Positions 8,578 through 19,859 are shown, counted from the first letter of the stretch. The stretch is 64,000 bases of DNA from Alphaproteobacteria bacterium WMHbin7 (GCA_002753155.1 PDZW01000012.1:29713-93712); one strand, 5' to 3'. Notes: generated by a model not told the origin, from the sequence alone. Program-made: numbers and translations.

Positions 8578-10698
8578 CTACTCTTCGGTCTTCTTGGCGG
8601 AGATGTCCTCTCCGGTCGCCTGATCGACCTGCTTCATCGACAGCTTCACCTTGCCGCGATCATCAAAGCCGATCACCTTGACCTTGACCGCATCGCCAAC
8701 CTTGACCACGTCGGTGGTCTTGGCAACGCGCGCCGAAGCCAGTTCCGAAATATGGACCAGGCCGTCCTTGGAGCCCAGGAAGTTGACGAAGGCGCCGAAA
8801 TCCATGGTCTTGACGACCTTGCCGGGATAGATGACGCCCACTTCCGCTTCGGCGACGATGTTGCGGATCATGTTGATCGCAATCTCGGCGGCTTCGCTGT
8901 CGACGGCGGCCACCTTGATGGTGCCCGAATCGTCGATATCGACCTTGGCGCCCGAGACTTCGCAGATTTCGCGAATCACCTTGCCACCGGAACCGATCAC
9001 ATCACGGATCTTTTCCTTGGGGATCTGCATGGTGGTGATGCGAGGAGCGTTGCGGCTGACTTCCTGGCGACCGCGATCGAGTGCCTTGCTCATCTCGCCC
9101 AGGATATGCATGCGCCCATCCTTGGCCTGGCCAAGGGCGATCTTCATGATCTCCTCGGTGATCGAGGTGATCTTGATGTCCATCTGCAGCGCGGTAATAC
9201 CCTGATCGGTGCCCGCCACCTTGAAGTCCATGTCGCCCAGGTGATCCTCATCGCCCAGGATGTCGGTCAGAACCGCAAAGCGGCTATCTTCCTTGATCAG
9301 ACCCATGGCGATGCCAGCCACCGGACGCGGCATGGGAACGCCCGCATCCATGAGGGCGAGCGACGAGCCGCAAACGGTCGCCATCGAGGAAGAACCGTTC
9401 GATTCCGTAATCTCGGAGACGACGCGCATGGTGTAGGGGAAGGACTCCTTGGCAGGCAGCAACGGATGAATGGAACGCCAGGCCAGCTTGCCATGGCCCA
9501 CTTCGCGCCTGCCGGGGCTGCCCATGCGGCCCACTTCGCCCACCGAATAGGGGGGGAAGTTGTAATGCAGCATGAAGTTTTCCCGATACTCGCCTTCCAG
9601 GGCGTCGATGATCTGCTCGTCCTGGCCGGTGCCCAGCGTGGTCACCACCATGGCCTGGGTCTCGCCGCGGGTAAACAGGGCGGAGCCATGGGCGCGGGGC
9701 AGGAAACCCACCTGGCAGTCGATGGGGCGCACCGTCTTGGTGTCGCGTCCGTCGATGCGCTTGCCGGTATCCAGAATCGCGTTGCGCACGATATCGGCTT
9801 CGAGATCCTTGAAAAGGATCGACAGAAGCCCCGAATCGATGCCCTCTTCGGTCAAGGCGGCCAAGGCCTTTTCCTTGACGGCGCCGACTTTGGCATAGCG
9901 GTTCTGCTTGACCGTCTCGGTGTAGGCAACGCGCAGATCGGCCTCGGCTGCCGCCTTCAGGCGGGCGCGGGCATTGGCCGTCTCGGGGGCCTCGACGGGC
10001 ATGTCCCAGGGTTCCTTGGCGCATTTTTCCGCCAGGCTGATGATGGCGTCGATTACCGGCTGGAAGCTCTGATGGCCGAAAGTGACGGCGCCCAGCATGA
10101 CGTCCTCGGTCAGTTCCTTGGCTTCCGATTCGACCATCAGCACGCCTTCCTTGGTGCCGGCGACGACCAGTTCCAGGGTCGAGCGGGGCAGATCGCCCTG
10201 CAGCGGATTCAGAACATACTGGCCGTCGATATAACCGACGCGAGCCGCTCCGATGGGGCCCAGGAAGGGCACGCCGGAAATGGTCAGCGCCGCTGAAACG
10301 GCAACCATGGAGACGATGTCGGGATCATTCTCAAGATCGTGCGACAGAACAGTGGCCACGACCTGGGTCTCGTTGCGGAAACCATCGGCGAACAGCGGGC
10401 GGATGGGGCGGTCGATCAGGCGCGAAACCAGGGTCTCACGTTCGCTCGGACGGCCTTCGCGCTTGAAGAAGCCGCCCGGAATCTTACCGGCGGCAAAAGC
10501 CTTTTCCTGATAATTCACGGTCAGCGGAAAGAAGTCGATTCCCTGACGCGGGGTCTTCATGGCGACAACGGTCGCCAGAACGGTGGTGTCGCCATAGGTC
10601 ACCAACACGGCGCCGTCGGCCTGACGGGCGATCTTGCCGGTCTCGATGACCAGCTTGCGTCCACCCCAGATCATTTCCTTGCGTGTAACATTGAACAT
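8578..10698 (-). CDS. pnp: Polyribonucleotide nucleotidyltransferase (PNPase)
   Basis: Full-length, RNase PH repeats, [15 protein letters not shown] ([16 protein letters not shown]) and S1 ([15 protein letters not shown]) motifs. Confidence 0.98.
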   Translation of the reverse strand: MFNVTRKEMIWGGRKLVIETGKIARQADGAVLVTYGDTTVLATVVAMKTPRQGIDFFPLTVNYQEKAFAAGKIPGGFFKREGRPSERETLVSRLIDRPIRPLFADGFRNETQVVATVLSHDLENDPDIVSMVAVSAALTISGVPFLGPIGAARVGYIDGQYVLNPLQGDLPRSTLELVVAGTKEGVLMVESEAKELTEDVMLGAVTFGHQSFQPVIDAIISLAEKCAKEPWDMPVEAPETANARARLKAAAEADLRVAYTETVKQNRYAKVGAVKEKALAALTEEGIDSGLLSILFKDLEADIVRNAILDTGKRIDGRDTKTVRPIDCQVGFLPRAHGSALFTRGETQAMVVTTLGTGQDEQIIDALEGEYRENFMLHYNFPPYSVGEVGRMGSPGRREVGHGKLAWRSIHPLLPAKESFPYTMRVVSEITESNGSSSMATVCGSSLALMDAGVPMPRPVAGIAMGLIKEDSRFAVLTDILGDEDHLGDMDFKVAGTDQGITALQMDIKITSITEEIMKIALGQAKDGRMHILGEMSKALDRGRQEVSRNAPRITTMQIPKEKIRDVIGSGGKVIREICEVSGAKVDIDDSGTIKVAAVDSEAAEIAINMIRNIVAEAEVGVIYPGKVVKTMDFGAFVNFLGSKDGLVHISELASARVAKTTDVVKVGDAVKVKVIGFDDRGKVKLSMKQVDQATGEDISAKKTEE

Positions 10699-10779
10699 GC
10701 GTTCAGTTCCTTGTGTGCGAGTTTCGCCGGATTGCGAAACTCATGCGGGCGCCACCCGGCGTCCCCGGGACGCGGGTGC

Positions 10780-10817
10780 GGCAGGCAGACCAAGGCCCTT
10801 GCCTCGGTTTGCCTGCC
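10780..10817 (-). promoter_or_regulatory. Long RNA hairpin in the rpsO-pnp intergenic spacer (candidate RNase processing/autoregulatory site)
   Basis: ggcaggcagaccaaggc-cctt-gcctcggtttgcctgcc: 17-bp stem with one wobble and one mismatch. Confidence 0.5.
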
Positions 10818-10866
10818 GAATGGGTCTTGCCTTGAAGCCCAAAAATCCGTTTTTCAAAGGGATTGC

Positions 10867-11136
10867 TTACTTGCGGATGCCAAGACGCTGAATCAGCGTG
10901 TCGTAGCGAGCCACGTTCTTGCCCTTCAAATAGTCGAGAAGACGGCGACGCTGGCCGACCATGATCAAAAGACCGCGACGGGAATGGAAGTCCTTCTTGT
11001 GGTCCTTCAGATGTTCGGTGAGGTTGCGGATGCGCTCGGTCAGAACGGCCACCTGCACCTCGGGCGACCCGGTATCGGCCGGGGCTGTTGCGAACTCGGC
11101 AATCAGCGCCTGCTTGCGCTCTGGCGTAATCGACAT
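10867..11136 (-). CDS. rpsO: 30S ribosomal protein S15
   Basis: [57 protein letters not shown]. Confidence 0.97.
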   Translation of the reverse strand: MSITPERKQALIAEFATAPADTGSPEVQVAVLTERIRNLTEHLKDHKKDFHSRRGLLIMVGQRRRLLDYLKGKNVARYDTLIQRLGIRK

Positions 11137-11150
11137 CGTGTTCTCCTGTT

Positions 11151-12074
11151 TTAGAGGTTGAAAACCCGGATCGACCGGACTTCGCCGTCTTCGATCCGTG
11201 CCAGCGCCACCAGCTTGTTTCCCTCCATCGCCCGCACCACAGGTGCCGTGGGAATTTGGGAAAGAGGCATGCGAGCCGCAAGTTTCAAGAGTGAAACGGA
11301 CTGGCCGCATTTGAGGCGTTGGGCTTCCGCTTCCGTCAGGGCCAGGGCCGGGATGTCGTCCAGCACGGTCTCGATCGGCAGCAGATGCTCCGAGGCGGGC
11401 GCACTATGGCCAAGTTCCGCCAGTTTTTCCAGAGAAATCGCATCTTTCTCGTAAAAGGCGCCGACCCGCATGCGACGCAGCCGCACGACATGGCCCACCG
11501 TTCCCAAGGCTAGGGCCAGATCGCGGGCCAAGGCCCGGATATAGGTGCCTTTGCCGCAGGAGGCCTCGAAATCCGCATGATCCTGGTCGGGCAGACCCAG
11601 CAGGCGCACCTGGTCGATGCGCACCAAGCGCGGTTTCATCTCGACTTCCTGATGGCTGCGGGCCAGATCATAGGCCCGCTTGCCATCGATCTTGACGGCA
11701 GAAAAGATGGGCGGCACCTGGGTGACGTCGCCTTCGAAGGCGGGCAGGGCCTGCTCGATCTCCTGGGCTGAGGGGCGAACCGGCGAGGTGGTGGTGATCT
11801 CGCCCTCGCCGTCGTCCGTGGCCGTGGCAACGCCCCAGCGCACCCGGAAATGATAGGTTTTGTCGCCGTCCATGGCATAGGACACGGTTTTGGTGGCTTC
11901 CCCCAGTGCGATCGGCAAAACGCCGGAAGCCAGGGGGTCTAGGGTGCCGCCGTGACCGACCTTGGCCGCCCCGGTCGCCCGGCGAACCTTGGAAACGACG
12001 GCGGTCGAGGTCAGTCCGATCGGCTTGTCGATGATCAGCCAGCCATGAATGGCCAAGCCATTCCTACGCCCCAT
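11151..12074 (-). CDS. truB: tRNA pseudouridine(55) synthase
   Basis: [22 protein letters not shown]...[23 protein letters not shown]. Confidence 0.96.
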   Translation of the reverse strand: MGRRNGLAIHGWLIIDKPIGLTSTAVVSKVRRATGAAKVGHGGTLDPLASGVLPIALGEATKTVSYAMDGDKTYHFRVRWGVATATDDGEGEITTTSPVRPSAQEIEQALPAFEGDVTQVPPIFSAVKIDGKRAYDLARSHQEVEMKPRLVRIDQVRLLGLPDQDHADFEASCGKGTYIRALARDLALALGTVGHVVRLRRMRVGAFYEKDAISLEKLAELGHSAPASEHLLPIETVLDDIPALALTEAEAQRLKCGQSVSLLKLAARMPLSQIPTAPVVRAMEGNKLVALARIEDGEVRSIRVFNL

Positions 12075-12495
12075 CTTCGGGGTCCTCGACAGCATCCTTG
12101 GAGTCGAGATCGCGCTGCACCTCGGGCTGCCTTAACAGCGCATCGATTCTGGCCCCTTCGTCGAACGAGGTATCCAGGGCGAAACGGTATTCGGGAAGGA
12201 ATTTCAGGGGGACTTGCTTGGCGACCTCGTGGCGCAGAAAGCCGCCGACGCGGTTCAATCCTTCGACGACTTCAGGGCCGTTGGCGCCACCCAGCGGCAT
12301 GACAAATGCCATCGCATGCTTAAGATCAGGGCTCATGCGGACTTCGGTGACGGTCAGCACCACGCCCTGAAGGGCGGGATCGCGAATGGTGCCGCGCTCA
12401 AGCGCCCAGGCCAGGGCGTGGCGAAGCGCCTCGCCAACGCGAAGCTGGCGCTGGCTGGGACCGGCCGGGTGGGATGCGCGATGGGATCGGACCAT
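12064..12495 (-). CDS. rbfA: Ribosome-binding factor A
   Basis: SQRQLRVGEALRHALAWALERGTIRDPALQGVVLTVTEVRMSPDLKHAMAFV; position in the infB operon. Confidence 0.95.
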   Translation of the reverse strand: MVRSHRASHPAGPSQRQLRVGEALRHALAWALERGTIRDPALQGVVLTVTEVRMSPDLKHAMAFVMPLGGANGPEVVEGLNRVGGFLRHEVAKQVPLKFLPEYRFALDTSFDEGARIDALLRQPEVQRDLDSKDAVEDPEDGA

Positions 12496-12532
12496 GGCTT
12501 GTTCCTAAGAAGAAAGAAGAAGGCCGCCGCTG

Positions 12533-15103
12533 TCAGCCCAGCGTCGCGGCAATCTCCTCCATCTCGAAGCACTCAATGACGTCGCCCTGCTGGATGTCGT
12601 TGTAGTTCTCCAGCGACATGCCGCATTCGTAGCCTTCCTGCACTTCCTTGACGTCATCCTTGAAGCGCTTGAGCTGCGACAGCCCGCCTTCGTGAATGAC
12701 CACGCTGTCTCTGAGCAGGCGGACCTTGGCGCCGCGCTTGACCACGCCCTCGGTGATGCGGCAACCCGCCACCTTGCCGACCTTGGTGATATTGAAGACT
12801 TCGCGGATTTCGGCATAGCCCAGGAACTTCTCCCGGATGGTGGGCGCCAGCATGCCGGTCAGCGCCTTCTTCATGTCCTCGGCGACGTCGTAGATGATCG
12901 AGTAGTAGCGGATGTCGACGCCATCTCGGCGCGCGATGTCGCGGGCCTGGGGGTTGGCGCGCACGTTAAATCCGATGATCAAAGCGCTTGAGGCACGGGC
13001 CAGAGTCACGTCGGATTCGTTGATGCCGCCGACAGCCGAGTGCAGGACGCGGATCTTGACCTCGTCGGTGCCGATTCTGGAAATGGTGCCGATGATGGCC
13101 TCGACCGAGCCTTGCACGTCGCCCTTGACCACGACCGGCAGCTCCTTGACCTCGCCTGCCTGTATGCGCTCGAACATCTGTTCCAGCGTGCCGCGGGCCG
13201 AAGCCACATGCCGGGCCTCGCGCTGCTTTCTTTCGCGATAGCCAGCCACTTCGCGCGCCCTGGTCTCGTTCTCGACCACGATGAAATCGTCGCCCGCCTG
13301 GGGCACGCCGTTCAGGCCCAGCACCTCGACCGGCGAGGCGGGACCGGCGGAATCGATCTTTTTGCCGTGATCGTCGGCCATGGCGCGCACACGGCCCCAT
13401 TCGGTGCCGCAGACGAAAATCTCGCCCACTTTCAACGTACCCTTCTGGACCAGGACGGTGGCGACGGCGCCGCGGCCCTTTTCCATCTTGGCTTCGATCA
13501 CAACGCCCTGGGCCGTGCGATCCGGGTTGGCCTTAAGCTCCAGAATTTCGGCTTGCAGCAGAATGGCTTCCTCGAGCTTTTCGAGATTCATCCGCTTCTT
13601 GGCCGAGACGTCGATGGCCAGAACCTCGCCGCCCATTTCCTCGACCACGATCTCGTGGTTCAGCAATTCCTGGCGCACACGGGCCGGGTCGGCGTCGGGC
13701 TTGTCGATCTTGTTGACCGCCACCACGATGGGCACCTTGGCCGCCTTGGCATGGCGGATGGCTTCGATGGTCTGCGGCATGATGCCGTCGTCGGCGGCCA
13801 CCACCAGCACCACCACGTCGGTGACGGCAGCACCGCGGGCGCGCATGGCGGTAAAGGCCTCGTGGCCTGGCGTGTCGATGAAGGTGATCTTCTGGCCGCC
13901 CCGCATGGTCACCTGATAGGCGCCGATATGCTGGGTAATGCCGCCTGCTTCGCCCGACACCACGTCGGTTTCGCGCAGCGCGTCCAAAAGCGAGGTCTTG
14001 CCGTGATCGACATGGCCCATCACGGTCACCACCGGCGGGCGGCGAATCAGATTTTCCTCGGTGTCATCGATGCCGGTCAGGCCGATTTCAACGTCGGAAT
14101 CAGAGACGCGTTTGGTGGTATGGCCGAACTCCTGCACCACCAGTTCGGCGGTATCGGCATCGATCACCTGATTGATGTTGGCCATGACGCCCATGCGCAT
14201 CAATGCCTTGATGACCTCGGCGCCGCGGGCGGCCATGCGGTTGGCCAACTCCTGAACGGTGATGGTCTCGGGGACTACGATTTCACGCACGAACTTCTCG
14301 GCGGCCTTCTGGGCCTCCAGCAGCTTCATGCGCTCGCGTTCGCGGGCGCGCTTGACGGCGGCCATGGACCTGCCGCGCTCGCCTCTGTCCTCATCGTCGA
14401 GGGCGGCGGACACGGTCAGTTTGCCCGAGCGGCGCTTGGGCTCCATGCGCGATTTTACGGGGGCGGGCGGTTTGTGGGCGGCAGCCCCGCCGCGACCGGG
14501 CCTTCGTGATTTATCGCTGCTTTCATCGTCCTCGTCGATGTCGGCGCCGTGTCCGGCGGGACGGGGCACACGCACCGAATCGGCAGCACCCGGCTTCGCG
14601 GAGGGAAGTGCGGGGCGGGCCTCGGGGGCCGCAGGCGTGGGGGCGGCCTCTACCTCCTGTGCTGCCACGGGCTCGGGCTCAGGAGGCAGCTTGGCTTTGC
14701 GCTCGCGCTCTTCCTCGGCGGCGCGGGCATCTTCCTCGGCCTTGATATGGGCCAGACGGCGGCTTTCCTCTTCGGCCTTACGGGCGGCCTGAAGGGCGTG
14801 CAGGCGGTGCTGCTTTTCGTCGTCGGTCAACTGGTGATGCGGCACGGGCTCGGGGGCTGGCGGCGGCGCTGGCGGCGGCGGCGCAGAGGGCGCCTGAACG
14901 GGGGCTGCTGCTGCTTCAGCCACTTCCTGGGGGGTGCTGCCCGAGGTGATGGTGCGCTTCTTGCGCACCTCGACCGCCACGGCCTTCGAGCGGCCATGCG
15001 AGAAGCTTTGGCGGATTTGGCCCGCCTCGACGGTCTTCTTCAGCTCCAGCTTGGGCCGTGCCAAGCGCAGTTTGCTGCCGTCCTGATCGTTCGTATCCGT
15101 CAT
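12533..15103 (-). CDS. infB: Translation initiation factor IF-2
   Basis: [24 protein letters not shown]...[10 protein letters not shown]...[11 protein letters not shown]. Confidence 0.98.
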   Translation of the reverse strand: MTDTNDQDGSKLRLARPKLELKKTVEAGQIRQSFSHGRSKAVAVEVRKKRTITSGSTPQEVAEAAAAPVQAPSAPPPPAPPPAPEPVPHHQLTDDEKQHRLHALQAARKAEEESRRLAHIKAEEDARAAEEERERKAKLPPEPEPVAAQEVEAAPTPAAPEARPALPSAKPGAADSVRVPRPAGHGADIDEDDESSDKSRRPGRGGAAAHKPPAPVKSRMEPKRRSGKLTVSAALDDEDRGERGRSMAAVKRARERERMKLLEAQKAAEKFVREIVVPETITVQELANRMAARGAEVIKALMRMGVMANINQVIDADTAELVVQEFGHTTKRVSDSDVEIGLTGIDDTEENLIRRPPVVTVMGHVDHGKTSLLDALRETDVVSGEAGGITQHIGAYQVTMRGGQKITFIDTPGHEAFTAMRARGAAVTDVVVLVVAADDGIMPQTIEAIRHAKAAKVPIVVAVNKIDKPDADPARVRQELLNHEIVVEEMGGEVLAIDVSAKKRMNLEKLEEAILLQAEILELKANPDRTAQGVVIEAKMEKGRGAVATVLVQKGTLKVGEIFVCGTEWGRVRAMADDHGKKIDSAGPASPVEVLGLNGVPQAGDDFIVVENETRAREVAGYRERKQREARHVASARGTLEQMFERIQAGEVKELPVVVKGDVQGSVEAIIGTISRIGTDEVKIRVLHSAVGGINESDVTLARASSALIIGFNVRANPQARDIARRDGVDIRYYSIIYDVAEDMKKALTGMLAPTIREKFLGYAEIREVFNITKVGKVAGCRITEGVVKRGAKVRLLRDSVVIHEGGLSQLKRFKDDVKEVQEGYECGMSLENYNDIQQGDVIECFEMEEIAATLG

Positions 15104-15120
15104 TTCGCTTTCGCTTCCTG

Positions 15121-15729
15121 TCACTTGATCGCTTGCGTCTGATTGCCCTGAAGGGCGCCCAGACGGGCTAACTCGATTTTCAGCCGCCTTGCCAAACCAC
15201 CTGGCAAAACGGCCACATGCACAACATGCTCGCGCCCCAGGGCCTGACCCAATTCAGTCCCCGAAAACAGCATCACCGGCGCCAGCTCGGGCATCTTGCC
15301 CGCAAGCTTGCGCCTGCCGTCCGGGGCGCCGTCGCTGGCCTCCAGATGAAGCGCCACCGACTGTTTGACCAGGGCGTCGCGGACCTGATCGAAGCCCGCC
15401 ACAACCTGTCCCGCCCCGCGCGCCAGCCCCAGAATCTCAAGGCAGCGCTTTTTGGCCAAATCCAAAAGCCGTTCGGCCAGATCGGGCGGCACGGCGACCT
15501 TTTGCCGGGCGGCCTTGGCGAACAAGCCCTTGGTCAGGGCCGTATTTACCATATCCCTCTCTGGGCTCAACCACAAACCCCGGCCCGGCAGCCTGGCCGC
15601 CAGATCGGGCACCAACACGCCATCGGGCGAAACGGCGAAGCGGATCATCTCCACCTTGGGCCGGATTTGCCCGCTGGCCAAACAGCGGCGCATCGGTCCG
15701 GTCGCCTCGGCGTCCTCTTCCTCTTCCAC
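15121..15729 (-). CDS. ylxR: YlxR-family (DUF448) RNA-binding protein with C-terminal L7Ae-like region
   Basis: [46 protein letters not shown]; lies between nusA and infB. Confidence 0.88.
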   Translation of the reverse strand: MEEEEDAEATGPMRRCLASGQIRPKVEMIRFAVSPDGVLVPDLAARLPGRGLWLSPERDMVNTALTKGLFAKAARQKVAVPPDLAERLLDLAKKRCLEILGLARGAGQVVAGFDQVRDALVKQSVALHLEASDGAPDGRRKLAGKMPELAPVMLFSGTELGQALGREHVVHVAVLPGGLARRLKIELARLGALQGNQTQAIK

Positions 15730-15744
15730 CCGGATCGCTCCCGG

Positions 15745-17259
15745 CTACTTCGCCTCGTCCTCGAACCAGTGGGCCCTGGCCTTCATGATGATGGCGTTGG
15801 CCTCTTCCTCGTTCATGGCATCGGCGCCCACGATCTCGATCAGCTCGTCCGAAGCCAGATCGGCCAGATCGTCCAGCGATTTCACGCCCTTTTCGCCAAG
15901 GGCGACCAGCATGCCGGGCGAAATGCCCTCGATGGCGGCGATTTCGTCGGCAACACCCAGACCCTTGCGCTTCTCGTCGAACTGGGCGTCGCGGGTCTCG
16001 ATGAAGCCCTTGGCGCGGTTTTGCAGTTCCTCGGCCACGGTCTCGTCGAAGCCTTCAATCGAAGCCAGATCGTCCAGCGGCACGAAAGCCACTTCCTCGA
16101 CCGAGGTGAACCCCTCGGTAACCAGCAAATGGGCGATCACGTCATCGACATCCAAGGCGTCGATGAAAAGCTGCGAGCGGGTGCGGAACTCTTCCTGGCG
16201 CCGCTCGGATTCCTCGGCCTCGGTCAGAATATCGATATCCCAGCCGGTGAGTTGGCTGGCCAGACGCACATTCTGTCCGCGCCTGCCGATGGCAAGGCTC
16301 AACTGATCATCGGGCACCACCACTTCCATGCGGTTCTGCTCTTCGTCCAGCACGACCTTGGCGACCTCGGCCGGGGCCAGCGCGTTGACCACGAAGGTGG
16401 CGGGGTCTTGCGACCAGGGAATGATGTCGATCTTCTCGCCCTGTAGCTCGGCCACCACGGCCTGCACGCGCGAGCCCTTCATGCCGACGCAAGCGCCCAC
16501 GGGATCAATGCCGTGATCGTTGGACAGCACGGCGATCTTGGCCCTGGAGCCCGGATCGCGGGCCACCGACTTGATCTCGATGATGCCGTCGTAGATTTCC
16601 GGCACTTCCTGGCCGAACAGCTTGGACATAAATTGCGTGGCGGTACGCGACAGGAAAATCTGCGGACCCCGGACTTCCTTGCGCACGTCCACGATATAGG
16701 CGCGCACCCGGTCGCCCACGCGGAAATTCTCACGCGGGATCAGTTCGTCGCGGCGCAACAGCCCTTCGGCGCGGCCCAGATCAACCACCACATTGCCGAA
16801 TTCGACGCGCTTGACCAGCCCGTTCGAAATGTCGCCGATGCGGTCCTTGTATTCGTTGTACTGGCGCTCGCGCTCGGCGTCACGCACACGCTGCACGATC
16901 ACCTGCTTGGCGGTCTGGGCTGCGATGCGGCCGAAATCGATGGGGGGCAGGGGGTCGATCAGAAGCTCGCCCAACTCGGCGTCGGGCTTCTTGCGCCTGG
17001 CCTGGGCCAGCGTCGCCTGTGTCGCTTCGTTCTCGACGGTTTCCACCACCTCGATTACGCGGGTGAGCTGAATCTCGCCGGTCTTGCGGTCGATATGGGC
17101 GCGAATGTCGTGCTCGTGGCCGTATTTGGAGCGCCCGGCCTTTTGAATGGCCTGCTCCATGGCGATGAGGACCTCCTCGCGATCAATATTTTTGTCGCGG
17201 GCGACGGCGTCAGCCACCTGAAGAAGTTCGGGGCGGGGAAGTGCTGCGGTGCGTTCCAT
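15745..17259 (-). CDS. nusA: Transcription termination/antitermination factor NusA
   Basis: S1 and KH modules; VGACVGMKGSRVQAVVAELQGEKIDIIPW. Confidence 0.98.
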   Translation of the reverse strand: MERTAALPRPELLQVADAVARDKNIDREEVLIAMEQAIQKAGRSKYGHEHDIRAHIDRKTGEIQLTRVIEVVETVENEATQATLAQARRKKPDAELGELLIDPLPPIDFGRIAAQTAKQVIVQRVRDAERERQYNEYKDRIGDISNGLVKRVEFGNVVVDLGRAEGLLRRDELIPRENFRVGDRVRAYIVDVRKEVRGPQIFLSRTATQFMSKLFGQEVPEIYDGIIEIKSVARDPGSRAKIAVLSNDHGIDPVGACVGMKGSRVQAVVAELQGEKIDIIPWSQDPATFVVNALAPAEVAKVVLDEEQNRMEVVVPDDQLSLAIGRRGQNVRLASQLTGWDIDILTEAEESERRQEEFRTRSQLFIDALDVDDVIAHLLVTEGFTSVEEVAFVPLDDLASIEGFDETVAEELQNRAKGFIETRDAQFDEKRKGLGVADEIAAIEGISPGMLVALGEKGVKSLDDLADLASDELIEIVGADAMNEEEANAIIMKARAHWFEDEAK

Positions 17260-17270
17260 GGTCGTGACAA

Positions 17271-17765
17271 CTATCCCTGTTGTTGCATGGTGTGTTTGAT
17301 AAGCGTGTCGGTCAGCACCAGCTTGGCTTTCGTCAACGCGGTGATGGGCAGGCGAAATTCGATGCCTGCCTCGTCTTTCAGTTTGACCTCTTCGCCCTCA
17401 AGGCCCAGGAGAAGGCCTTTGAAGCGTTTGCGGCCATCGACGGGCTGGCGGGTTTCCAGGCGGGCCTCGAAACCGGCCCAGCGCTCGAAATCCTTGGGCC
17501 GGACCAGCGGGCGGTCGATGCCGGGCGAGCTGACTTCCAGCACATAGGCCCCTGCAATGGGGTCGGCGACGTCCAGAATCGGCGAAAGGGCCCGGCTGAT
17601 CGCGGTGCAGTCCTCGATGGTCATGGCCACCCCGTCGATCCGTTCGGCCATCACCTGAAGCGTGGCGCGCTTGGCGGCCCCGTTCACCTGCACGCGCACG
17701 AGATCGTAGCCCAGGGACTTCAAGGGCTCTTCGATGATCTGGGCGACGGCGATTTCCTGACTCAA
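17271..17765 (-). CDS. rimP: Ribosome maturation factor RimP
   Basis: IIEEPLKSLGYDLVRVQV...YVLEVSSPGIDRPLVRPKDFERW; TTG start proposed at 17765, since the N-terminal extension of ORF 17271..17888 reads through a hairpin leader. Confidence 0.9.
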   Translation of the reverse strand: MSQEIAVAQIIEEPLKSLGYDLVRVQVNGAAKRATLQVMAERIDGVAMTIEDCTAISRALSPILDVADPIAGAYVLEVSSPGIDRPLVRPKDFERWAGFEARLETRQPVDGRKRFKGLLLGLEGEEVKLKDEAGIEFRLPITALTKAKLVLTDTLIKHTMQQQG

Positions 17766-17788
17766 ACCGGTTCCTAACGTCTGGGCAC

Positions 17789-17814
17789 AAAAAAAGGCGG
17801 GCCGGTGGCCCACC
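17789..17814 (-). terminator. Intrinsic terminator/attenuator in the rimP leader
   Basis: Minus-strand GGTGGGCC-ACC-GGCCCGCC-TTTTTTT, ending about 24 nt upstream of the rimP start. Confidence 0.7.
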
Positions 17815-17894
17815 CCATCAAGCTCCCATCCAGCAGATGGGCTATGGAATAGTGAGGCGTATATAGCAGGGAAGGAAGGGTGGCGCAAGCCGAT

Positions 17895-18323
17895 TCAAGG
17901 GCGCTTAAGGCGGCTTTTGAAGATGTGAGGGGTCAGGATCGGAACCGGAAATACGCTGCCCAGGGTCAGAAGGTCCTTGTCCCCCGTCACCAAAGCCTTC
18001 GCCCCGGCAGCGAGCGCCAGCCTCAAAAAAGCAAGATCGAGTGGGTCGCGGCATTCAGGCAGGCTCAGAAGCTGAGCGGGGGTTGCCACCGTTTCGCACC
18101 AGGGCAGGTAGTCAGCTAGAAGCTCTGACCTGTCCTGAGGGGTCAACCTGAATTTGGGATAAGCCAGCACGCGGATAAGTTCCTCGGCTGTTTCACGGCA
18201 GACCAAAGGGCGAATGCTACCTGCCTGCCATGCCGGACGCAGCCAGGAAAGCGAAGCTTTGGAGAAGAGAAGGGCCGAAAGAACGATATTGGTGTCGAGA
18301 ACGACCCTTGGCGAGATCATCAC
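17895..18323 (-). CDS. PIN-domain toxin of a toxin-antitoxin system
   Basis: RVVLDTNIVLSALLF...DPLDLAFLRLALAAGAKALVTGDKDLLTL. Confidence 0.88.
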   Translation of the reverse strand: MMISPRVVLDTNIVLSALLFSKASLSWLRPAWQAGSIRPLVCRETAEELIRVLAYPKFRLTPQDRSELLADYLPWCETVATPAQLLSLPECRDPLDLAFLRLALAAGAKALVTGDKDLLTLGSVFPVPILTPHIFKSRLKRP

Positions 18324-18541
18324 TTGCGACGGGCCCAGGCAACGGCATCTGCAACATCTTCCTCAACGATTCCAAGCGCTGCCAGCTTAGTACGAACAGC
18401 GTCAGCCCTCGATAGGCGAACGGGGGTGAGGACGATGCAGCCATCCACTTCGGCCACATCGAAATAATCCGTCTTCTCAACGGCGTTGACGATGGCCTTG
18501 GGCAGGGTCAGTTGGTTCTTGGATGTTAATTTGGCGAGCAT
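18320..18541 (-). CDS. AbrB/SpoVT-like antitoxin
   Basis: MLAKLTSKNQLTLPKAIVNAVEKTDYFDVAEVDGCIVLTPV; overlaps the PIN toxin start. Confidence 0.85.
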   Translation of the reverse strand: MLAKLTSKNQLTLPKAIVNAVEKTDYFDVAEVDGCIVLTPVRLSRADAVRTKLAALGIVEEDVADAVAWARRK

Positions 18542-18588
18542 GGCACCTTCTCAGAACAAGGATACCCTAATTCCTTACTTCCTTTATT

Positions 18589-19140
18589 TCAAGGCATCAT
18601 CCCCAGCCCCAGCACCTTGTCCTCCAGCACCGCAAAGCGCCTGGGGTCGAACATTTGATAGTGCCACCATTCCTTGCTATAGAAATCCCAGCCTGCGGCA
18701 CTCATCAAACCAAGTAAAATCAACCTGTTGCGCTGGGCTTTGAGCGGGATTTCCAGATTCGCGTGGTGCGAGAGCGGTGTGAAGGCATCAAACGGTGTGC
18801 CCATATCCAGTTCAACCCCCGAAGCCGCATCGACCAGCGTCAGATCGAGGGCCACCCCCCTTGAATGGGCTGAGCCCCGCCTGGGATCGGCCAGGAAATC
18901 GGGATCGGGCGTGTGTTTCCACAGCACCCACTGGGCCTCGGACGGCCTGAAGGCGTCGAAAATCTTGAGCCTGAAGCCCAGCGGGCGGGCCAGAGCCATG
19001 GCCTTCTCGAACAAGGGCAGGGCTTCCTTCAACAGATAAGCGGCGGGCCTGGCATAGACCGCTTGGCCGGTGAAATTGTTGGGCGTGGCATAGGCGATCT
19101 CGAAATCGACGTCATAAGGGGTAAGGTCGGTCAGCGGCAT
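18589..19140 (-). CDS. D-alanyl-D-alanine dipeptidase (VanX/DdpX family)
   Basis: FRLKIFDAFRPSEAQWVLWKH...GSAHSRGVALDLTLVD...GTPFDAFTPLSHH...EWWHYQM. Confidence 0.9.
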   Translation of the reverse strand: MPLTDLTPYDVDFEIAYATPNNFTGQAVYARPAAYLLKEALPLFEKAMALARPLGFRLKIFDAFRPSEAQWVLWKHTPDPDFLADPRRGSAHSRGVALDLTLVDAASGVELDMGTPFDAFTPLSHHANLEIPLKAQRNRLILLGLMSAAGWDFYSKEWWHYQMFDPRRFAVLEDKVLGLGMMP

Positions 19141-19187
19141 GAAACACCCGATGGATTAAGCGACAGGTCTTCTTTATATCAAAGCCC

Positions 19188-19859
19188 ATGAGAATTCTCG
19201 CCCTCGATGCTTCCAGCCATGCCTGTTCCGCCGCCCTGATCGAGGATGGCCGGGTGGTGGCGCATCGCATAAATCTTCAGGAGCGCGGCCAGGCCGAGGC
19301 GCTGATTCCCCTGGCGGCCGAGGTTTTGGCCGAGGCCAACCTCGCCTGTTCGGATGCCGATATGATCGCGGCGTCGGTGGGGCCGGGCTCTTTTACGGGG
19401 CTGCGCATCGGTTTGGCCGCCGCCCGGGGCCTCTGCCTGGCCACCGGCAAGCCCTTTGCGGGAATCAGCAGCTTCGAGGCTTTGGCCCGCGCCGTGCCAA
19501 AAGCCGAGCGACTGGGGCGCATTGTCCTGGCCTGCGTTGACGCCAAGCGGGCGGAAATTTTCGTGCAATGTCTGGATGAACAACTCAACGCCTTGAATGA
19601 GCCACAGGCCTTGTTGGCTGAGGAGGTTCCTAGCCATCTGCCCCAAGGCCCCCTGCTGGTGGCGGGCGACGGTGCCGCCGCCTTGAAAGACATTCTGAGC
19701 CAGCGCCCTGATGCGCTGTTCAGTTCGGCCCCGCCCCATCTGGACGCTGTCTGGGTGGGCATGGCGGCTTTCGAGCGGCTGGCCCAGGGCAGGCCGGTTC
19801 TGCCCCCGGCACCTCTCTATCTGCGCGCACCCGACGTGACCATCTCAAAGAAGCAGTAA
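19188..19859 (+). CDS. tsaB: tRNA threonylcarbamoyladenosine biosynthesis protein TsaB
   Basis: MRILALDASSHACSAALIEDG...ASVGPGSFTGLRIGLAAARGLCLATGKPFAGISSFEALA. Confidence 0.95.
   Translation: MRILALDASSHACSAALIEDGRVVAHRINLQERGQAEALIPLAAEVLAEANLACSDADMIAASVGPGSFTGLRIGLAAARGLCLATGKPFAGISSFEALARAVPKAERLGRIVLACVDAKRAEIFVQCLDEQLNALNEPQALLAEEVPSHLPQGPLLVAGDGAAALKDILSQRPDALFSSAPPHLDAVWVGMAAFERLAQGRPVLPPAPLYLRAPDVTISKKQ

Noticed and set aside
8569-10296. 575-aa plus-strand ORF opposite pnp
   Set aside because: Antisense to a certain pnp gene; composition (DHL, DGG, GH-rich) is typical of the reverse complement of high-GC coding DNA.
13040-14509. 489-aa plus-strand ORF opposite infB
   Set aside because: Shadow ORF of infB; no recognisable domain.
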